Source: Spisula solida
Taxonomy: Eukaryota > Mollusca > Bivalvia > Venerida > Mactridae
NCBI GenBank assembly: GCA_947247005.1
Contig: OX365950.1
Location: forward strand, 13,280,720-13,344,719
Reading direction: 5' to 3'
DNA: 64,000 nucleotides
Shown here one piece after another: positions 56,530-64,000 of the stretch; within the stretch, counting starts at the first letter, position 1, and each line of letters begins with the position of its first letter. The notes below the pieces were generated by a model. It saw only the letters and a program-made list of their open reading frames with translations. It ran no database searches and was not told the DNA's origin. The position numbers and the translations under genes are program-made.

Positions 56530-59500
56530 TAAACGTTATTTCTTGGAATATATGTGGTTTAGCTGACAAACTGTATGATAATCGCTTTCTAGAATATCTA
56601 AGAACATTTGATGTAATTTGTCTAACAGAAATATGGACTAACAACATGGACTCTGTTCAATCTCTTCTTAATTGTTATGAATGTAAAGCAAAACCATCTA
56701 CAAAAGGTGGTCGTAATATGGGTGGCATTTTAGTATGTATTAAGAAGAGTTTGACAGATTATGTAACTCACATATGCAAACATTTCGAGTTTGGAATCAT
56801 ACTATGTTTTGATAAAACCTATTTTAATTTAGATGTTGATATGATACTTGCATGTTTATATGTACCTCCAGAAAATTCACCTTCATATGCTAATCAGACT
56901 GAGCGTGGTATCCAATGTCTGGAGCACTTTATACTTGATAATAATGTAAATTGCTAATTACTGGTGATCTGAATGCACGAACAGGAACTTTGACAAATTA
57001 TGTTAAAGTTGACAGATTTACCCCTGAGCTGCAAGAATACGCTGATATTGTAGGTGATGATTTAAATATTGTTCGTAATAATAGTGACAATGTTGTTAAC
57101 AAATTTGGCAAGGATCTGCTATCATTTTGTAAAAGCTATTCACTTCTGATATTTAATGGCAGGTTTGGCGAGGATAGTGGCCATTACACATATATTAGTA
57201 CACTGGGTCGAAGTGTGATAGATTATTTTATTGGTGCAAAAGCAATTGTTAGCAATATTGCTGATATGTATGTTGACTCTAGAAGTGAGAGTGACCACTT
57301 ACCTATTTGTCTAAATATACAATCCTTTTACCCATTGAATAATATTGTATTACATGACGACATTACATGTGATAAGCATATGTTTTGTATTAATGGTGAC
57401 AATAGTGAACACTTTGAATATTTGTTGAAGGAAAATGTAAATGTTGGATTGTTTGATACTATTGATATGAATATAGATAATCCAAATTCTGATATAGATA
57501 ACATTGTTGAACAGTTTGAAAATATTATTTTAGTATGCAGTGATCCATTTAAGAAAATAGTTCGTAGGCAATTGAACTATTCTGGTACGAAACAAAAATG
57601 GTATGAACCTGAATGTCACAAACAAAAAGATTTATGTAACAAACTTTTGAAAAAAATTTAGAATTAGTAAATTACATAATGATCTTGACATATATCTTGA
57701 GTCCAAACGGAAATATAAAACACTATGTAAAACCAAGAAACGAGAATATAGCAAGATATGCTTACAAAATCTTCTGCCCGTGACTCTAAATTGTTTTGGC
57801 GGAATCTAAATAGGAATAATAGACAAGCTAAACAGCCACCAAATATAACATCTGACCAATGGTTCCAACATTTTAAAGATGTTTTTCGTAGCAATGATGA
57901 AATGGCTACTGATGTACCTGTCCTTGTAAATCATGAATTGTCTGATGTGGAAGACATTTTATTATTATTTTCAGATGATGAAATTATGGAAGCTGTAAAG
58001 CAGATTAATCCAAACAAGTCTTCTTCTGGTAATCTTGTAGCAGAGCATTTCATCTACGGTATCGATATTTTACTACCATACATCAGAAATTGTTTAATAG
58101 GATCTATAAGACAGGCGAATTTCCTTCTAACTCGACAAAGGTCTGTAATACATGTACTACCACTACATAAAAAGGACCAATAAATAATCCCGACAATTAC
58201 CGTGGGATTGCACTAATAGATATTTTTAGTAAACTTTACATAAGCATTTTGACAAAGCGTGTGACCTTTTATTCCAATGCATTTTGCAAAATTACTGAAT
58301 CACAAGCTGGATTTCGGGCTGGCTATTCAACCATAGATAATGGTTTTGTATTGTACTCACTTATTTCTAAATATTTATGCATGAAACGGGTAAAACGTTA
58401 TATGTTACTTTTGTTGGTTTTAAAAAAGCATTTGACTCTGTAAATATACAAAATTGTATAATGCGTTGTGTAAACATGGTATTGGTGGTAAATTGCTTTT
58501 TTCTATCCAAAGTATCTATAACATTGTAAACGCACATGTGAAAACTAATAATACCTTAACAAATATTTTTTCATGTCCAGTTGGTTTAAGACATGGGTGT
58601 AAATTAAGTCCGATATTGTTCTGTTATTTATAAATGATTTGGATATGTATATAAGAGAAAGTGGTGTTCATGGGGTGCAATTAACACCTGGGGATATTGA
58701 AATTTTTCTGCTAATGTTTGCTGATGACGTGGCATTACTCTCAGACACAGTTGTAGGTCTACAGCATCAGATGAACTCATTACATCAGTATTGTCTAGAA
58801 TGGAAATTTAATGTTAATATAGACAAAACTAAAATTGTGGTATTCAAAAATGGTGGTTCATTGTCACGACATGAGAAATGGTCTTACGATAAGCAACGCA
58901 TTGAAACTGTAAATGCTTTTACCTATGTAGGTCTGAATTTCTCACGTAAAATGTCTATGTTCTGTATGGCAGAGCATTTAGCTAATACGGAAAAATTGTA
59001 TTAATTACTTTATTGCATAAAATGTATGATTTATTACCTACGTCACATAATGTTTTCTTCAAACTTTCTGACTCAAAAATATGTCCCATCTTGTTATATG
59101 GCTTGGAAACATGGGGAATCGAAAGTAGAGATTGTATTGAGCGGGTTCATATAAAACGTTTTATGAATGCTTCATTGAAATCATGTAATGCTGCAGTTCT
59201 TGGAGACTGTGCTAGATACCCATTACATATATATTCTTCTAAAAGATGTATAAAGTTTTGGATTAGACTCCTAAATATGACAAACGATAGATATGTAAAA
59301 CAATGATATTTTATGCTAAAGCGCCTGGAAGATCTTGGATATAAAAACTCGGTTACATCATTAAGATTAATTTTTTATAAAAATGGGTTTGGGTACATTT
59401 GGGAGCAACAAACGGTTATATCTGCTTATGTAAAACGACTGAAGAACCAATACGTAATGAATGTATAGAAAATAGAAAACTGGTACATGTATTATATAAA

Positions 59501-59846
59501 AACTATAAACTCAACTTTAATCTAGAAAAATATCTAGATATTGTAAATATCACTAAGTTCAAGCGTGGTTTGGTTGCTTTTAGAACTTCTACTCATCGTT
59601 TAATGATAGAGAAGGGTCCCCACATGAAAATCGTTTCTATATTCATTGTGATAATATAATTGAGTGTGAATACCAGTTTCTATTAATTTGTCCGCTTTAT
59701 GATAATCTACGTTTGAAATACATTCCTAAAACATATTTTGAAGGACCAAATTTACATAAATTTAATTGTCTAATGACTTGTGCAAATGAAACAATAATAC
59801 GAAAGCTGGCAATGTTTTATTTATTATGCTTTAAAGGTCCATTCTG
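56530..59846 (+). pseudogene. LINE ORF2: endonuclease plus reverse transcriptase, frameshifted
   Basis: Apurinic-type endonuclease motifs are in order: ISWNICGL near 56540, LTEIW near 56625, GDLNARTG near 56965, SDHLPICL near 57295. RT follows: NPNKSSSGN near 58010, SQAGFRAGYST near 58300, LMFADDVALLS near 58715, then FNVNIDKTKIVVFKNGG near 58810. The C-terminal ICPLYDNLRLKYI lies near 59690. Frame changes are needed near 56950, 57660, 58180, 58440, 58620, 59000, 59305 and 59640, so no active protein can be made. Confidence 0.88.
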
Positions 59847-60982
59847 AAACAATAATATGATAAATATGATGTTAATATTGGGTCTACATTGTTCTATTAA
59901 TTTAATATACCTATGCATGTACACACGATGTATATAAATTGTTACATTACTTTCATGATATGTACATTGTAAATATGTTATATGTATATTGTTTGCTGCG
60001 TACTGCTGTGCCTTTAACAAAATCTCTTCAGCACGGGAATTCCGAGCACCAATATACACTTGCAATACCACCAAACTGTCAAGGCGGACCAGCAGTTTTT
60101 CACGGGGGGGGGGGGTTCAACCAGCATTTTCTCATTGGGTTGTCCTGATCGGATTCTGACAAACCAGTCCCAATTTACATGTACAGAATATCAGATTTCG
60201 TTCAAACCAATCAGGGATCGGACTCCCAGGTCCCCTTCTGGAACCGCGTATGAGGGCGGTAGTCTGTATTTATAATTCGCTTTATTATTTAAATGTCACC
60301 GTCACTAACACGAGATATCCTTTGCATTGCACATAATTGTGTAATACATGGGTATGTAGAGTACGAAACGAATACATTTTGTATATGGACGAAATGTCAG
60401 ATTCATGCCAATATACAATACGAATACCTAAACGTTTGCAAATTTAGACATGCATTATACCGACTTCGCCGACTATTAAAGTGACTGGATTGCATAATTA
60501 TGCAAATACTTTATTACAAATAATAGCAAATATTAAAACTAATAAACAATAACCACATCTATGGTGTTTCATGATCCGCCCATGCAGCTAGTAAAATTTG
60601 CACAATTTACTCTTTGAGTCGACCCCTACGTTTAAACCGATGTTCGCTTAACGAAGTCCGAAGTCAGCGTCAGCTGAAAAACTCTAATGCTTTGTTTGTC
60701 ACTCTGCCACACTTTGTTTATCACTCTTATACGTTCTCTGCCACTCACACTCATCACATGCATACTCTGTCACTCACACACTCTATCTGAAACTGTAAAA
60801 TGAATGAGTCACTGGAAATTTTATAGCAATATAATGAGCCAATGCCGTTGACAAATCAGGACATTTTCTATTACTTTGTATTGTATATATTTGTTTTTTT
60901 TCTTTCTTATATGTAGCATTTCCCTGCAGGTTATCTTTAAGATATATCTATTTTAAAGACTGTCACCCCAAACCCTGATTTA
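59847..60982. other. No gene seen
   Basis: A G10 run near 60103-60113 and no recognised exon. 60070-60270 is GC-richer and has no identified repeat partner within the window. Confidence 0.45.
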
Positions 60983-61745
60983 CATTGTTACACCACATAC
61001 ATTGTTACACCATAGACAAACACATCAATGTGCTTAATTGATCAAATTTAGGAATAAACAGAAGATAAAAGGTATTACAGATTAGTGAGCTGTATTCAGT
61101 GCTACTCAATATATCTATGCAAACACAAAAAGTATGCCATGTGTTAACTCAGGTTGCTTTCATTAAAGCAATTTTCAATGGGGGAAACAGTTATATTAAA
61201 TTTAGTAGTTTTCTAATGAAAAAAGGATATTATTATGCTCTTGGCAACACATATCTGCTGTAAAAATATCTGTCAATGAAATGCAATCGTAAGCAATAAA
61301 AATGTCAATATATTTCTAAACTTCTTAGTAAATGTACTGATTTTGTTTGTGGTGTAACAAATCGAAATTGTTACATCACAGACAGTTTCACCAAATACAT
61401 TTTTTAGATGTTATCGTAAAAACATACACATCGTTTATAGTACTTTGATAAAGACAAAACAATACTAATTTATACATATATCTTATACAAAAAGTAGAAC
61501 TATTCTGAAATATTTGCTTGCGGATGCATAATAAGCAGTGTTACACCACAGACAAAGAAAAAAGTACGACCAGGGATACAAACATTAAATTGTCAATAGC
61601 GTTCCAATTATAAATTTAATTAAAACCATGCATTGCTGTTGTGCGAAGGATGAGAACCTCTTCGAAATAAAATAAGTGATTTGGTATTTTAGGGGATCAA
61701 GTTATAAAATTAGGTACCTAATTGACATCGTTACACCAAAGACAC
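60983..61745. repeat. Recurring TGTTACACCACAGACA motif
   Basis: Copies of 'attgttacaccacagacaaa' in variants at about 60983, 61001, 61369, 61537 and 61728, plus one inverted copy at about 61348. Spacing between the main clusters is about 170-190 bases. It may be a highly decayed satellite or a repeated binding site, and lies 0.8-1.6 kb upstream of the TIMP-like gene. Confidence 0.6.
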
Positions 61746-62572
61746 AAAGCTATGGGACATGGATAAAGTATATAACATAATGTTTTATAATATTCATTAT
61801 ATGTTTTTGTTATTAAATATTCACCATTAAAATGAACATACAAGTTGTGTCTCATAACATATGACAACGTGAAATACTGTTAGTAAAAGCATAGAACTGT
61901 GGTACTGTTACTGTTAATATATAACTTCCCATAATAAATGTTTCAATATAATTTATCATATTATGAATAATTTATTCAATAAGGACAAGAAAACCTGCGA
62001 ATTTTGAAATGTACTCGCATGTGATAGTACTGTTTCGAAAGGCGAGGTTGACGGATGTTCACGTGCCGAAACGTACGTACCAGGTGTTGTTATTATGTTT
62101 GTTCTATTATATTGTCCCTTCGCTGAAACCATAGGTGCCAATAAAACACACATAAATCAGTATCTAATTGCTGTTTCGCTGTTTGATGCTGGCATCTAGT
62201 TACGTGGTTAATTGTTGCATATTGGTGGCTTATCGCGCACGGACAAAGGTATATCGATACATTTAGTTTAATTTCTGATTACGCTTTTTATAATGCGTCA
62301 AATCTCCTAGATAACACATGATGATAATGTGGCAACATGTTTAGAGGTATTGTGCGTTTTGAAATTTGACGAGACTGTAATAAACTGTACGAAAAACACA
62401 CAAAACAAACACATGTTACACAACGGTATTGTAATTCGACAATAGGCTCGGATGAAAAATTGGAAGGTTTTATTACATTGTGATTCAACATCACATGAGT
62501 CAACTGGACAAGAATATAAGCAAGGCTGCAAGTGAGCTTCGTTTCATTGCTGAAACAACGCACACCATAATC
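61746..62572. other. Upstream region of TIMP-like gene
   Basis: Noncoding sequence before the TIMP ATG. The minus-strand frames here overlap no recognised domain. The promoter should lie in this interval, but no element stands out. Confidence 0.4.
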
Positions 62573-63610
62573 ATGAGGGGTATATTAGCCTTACTCATTC
62601 TGGCGTCGGTTTGTTGCACAACTTTAGCATGTTCGTGTGGAAAGTGGAGACTCGGTGATAAAAAGAAATACTGCTTGGCAGATTTCGGTAAGTTATTTAA
62701 ATATTTAAATATTCCTTTAACAGTAAAACTGTAAATTGTTATTACCATTGTATTAATGGAGGGCATTTTAGTATGACTAATGGAGAGACTCGTCCACTTC
62801 AATCAGGATTATTTTGTTGATTACAATGTGTACATTTAATAAACTGTATATGCCAATCACTAACATTTATTTGCTTAAACCCATGATCTTGTTTGTGACA
62901 ATGTATTCACTTGATCACTTGATCACCTGAACACGACTGTTCATTACATTTATTTACCAAGTACTTATTATCTTTGTGTCAGCTGGCTGCTACTAGAGTT
63001 TTTCATTGCAGTTCTGCCTTGTGCAATATTTTTCGTTTTTTTAATGCATTGCTAATGGTCCTTCGCATGTCTCCTTTGGTCGTCCTCTGATTCTTTTGCC
63101 TTCTATTGGAGTTCATTTTAGTGATATCTTTGTGATATCTTGGTCTCTCTTGGTTACATGATTTAGCCGTCAAACTCGTCGTTGTTTTATTTGTGTTTTG
63201 GTGTTCCCTCCGCACAGTCCGCCTGCACAGGTCAACATTTTAGAATTTTGTTGGCCAGTACATATATTTAACAACGTCGAGCTTTACTTTTGTCTGCTCA
63301 CTGAAGTTTCCAGATCGTCAGTTCTTGCAAATTTCTAAAATTATGACTGGCTTATTAATCTCATCTGACATCGTGGCATGACAGATACTCGGACCAATCG
63401 AAAAGCTTACACATGTCAGAAAACAATTGGTTCATTAATACCCGAACTATTACAGTTTACGTAGGTGCTCTATTAGGAAGCGATAGGGAATTGTAAATGT
63501 TATCTTTTTATTCAGTTATGAAAATAAAAGTTCGCCGTAATCTGAAAATCCCCGGGGAACGTAATGCAGATAATGCCTTTTACAAAATAAAGGTTAAACA
63601 GATATGGAAG
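62573..63610 (+). CDS. TIMP-like metalloproteinase inhibitor, first two exons
   Basis: Exon 1 is 62573-62687 (38 codons plus one base, donor g|gtaagt) and exon 2 is 63516-63610 (acceptor ttcag, donor aag|gtagat); the phases match. The rest lies beyond the window. A signal peptide of 19 residues (MRGILALLILASVCCTTLA) precedes C20-S-C22, the Cys-X-Cys start of mature TIMPs; in the family the amino group and carbonyl of that Cys chelate the active-site zinc of matrix metalloproteinases. The C-terminal half of the translated part (YCLADFVMKIKV and AFYKIKVKQIWK) follows the TIMP OB-fold pattern. Secreted. Exon 2 is too short to appear as a long open frame. Confidence 0.87.
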
Positions 63611-63699
63611 GTAGATACTTGTTTTCTTTATTTGAGACATCTAATATACTTTATGTATCGTCATGCATGAGAAGCTACACACAGTTGTCAAGAACATAA

Positions 63700-63895
63700 T
63701 TATTATAGGACACAGTAACATTCATGGACTTATCCACGGGAGAAACCAGGTTCCTTTTTATATTGAGCGTCTGGAAAGAAAAGTACTGGTCCCATTTTCT
63801 TTCATCAGAACCTTTGCTTTGGCATGATGCGGCCTGGGAACGAACCTTCGAAGTGGACGCACAACCACTAGGCTGTCGAAGAGGTTTATAAGGAC
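63700..63895 (-). mobile_element. SINE, second family, partial
   Basis: Minus-strand head with A-box-like 'tagcctagtggttgtgcgtc'-type sequence and a shared body ('ggcatgatgcggcctggg', 'gaaagtactggtcccatttt'-like). Same family as 17050 and 29024 but more diverged. It lies in TIMP intron 2. Confidence 0.7.
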
Positions 63896-64000
63896 TATAT
63901 TTTATAAGTATCTAATAGTGTTTAAGACATTTGTACACAATTACGATTGGCTATTGAATTATGAAAAGCTTTCCAATCGTTAAATGCCTGTTTATCTATA

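Larger units (their letters stand above)
56060..59846 (+). mobile_element. LINE with ORF1 and endonuclease/RT ORF2, inactivated
   Basis: A near-complete APE-type non-LTR retrotransposon. ORF1-like frame 56070-56492; ORF2 from about 56530 to the stop at 59846, broken by several frameshifts. The 5' end is probably truncated, since ORF1 has no ATG at its apparent start. Unlike the LINE at 52800, its RT carries FADD instead of YADD, so the two belong to different families. No clear 3' tail or target duplication was identified after 59846. Confidence 0.9.

Noticed and set aside
62288..62802. Minus-strand frames overlapping the TIMP first exon
   Set aside because: The plus strand has a signal peptide, the Cys-X-Cys start and a matching second exon in phase; the minus frames have no support.

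Overview
The window is animal genomic DNA: AT-rich, with multi-exon genes that have GT-AG introns, no operons, and dense repeats. The repeats (tRNA-headed SINEs sharing one core, non-LTR retrotransposons, many foldback elements, and families that end in a short stem-loop with a terminal 'gcataaaa') together with the gene content suggest a marine bivalve mollusc. The organism is an inference from repeat style and protein similarity; no search was run.

Five protein-coding genes can be built by hand. (1) Minus strand, 19249 to 6724: a complete 14-exon gene for a 743-residue LRRC74-type leucine-rich-repeat protein with two EF-hands and a serine/arginine-rich repeated tail; every splice phase closes. 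(2) Plus strand, 22976 to 26977: a six-exon gene for a 185-residue four-span membrane protein of unassigned family, with a duplicated 3' splice site. (3) Minus strand, 31638 to 29383: three exons of deoxycytidylate deaminase, with the last exon not found and an unusual zinc ligand. (4) Minus strand, 46856 to 39910: a three-exon DDIAS/noxin-like gene of 1357 residues, mostly in one large exon. (5) Plus strand, 62573 to 63610: the first two exons of a TIMP-type metalloproteinase inhibitor, running off the window. The genes are independent; no shared pathway is implied by their proximity.

Region by region: 1-5.9 kb is tandem repeats and a small terminal-inverted-repeat (TIR) element. 6.7-19.3 kb is the LRR/EF-hand gene, whose first intron carries a 4147-bp long-TIR element with subterminal repeats and nested SINEs. 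19.3-23 kb has no gene I can support. 23-28.5 kb is the four-span gene. 29.4-31.6 kb is the deaminase. 33.4-39.8 kb is a repeat zone: foldbacks, a 31-bp tandem array, two TIR elements and stem-loop-ended families. 39.9-46.9 kb is DDIAS-like. 47-55.4 kb is almost entirely mobile DNA, including a TIR element built from alternating 22-bp units and a 4-kb composite element carrying a LINE fragment. 56-59.9 kb is a decayed LINE with ORF1 and ORF2. 62.6 kb onward is the TIMP gene.

The most unusual material is the set of TIR elements that carry internal tandem units (5742-5886, 50353-51015, 14500-18646, 51388-55414) and the Cys-for-His zinc ligand in the deaminase.
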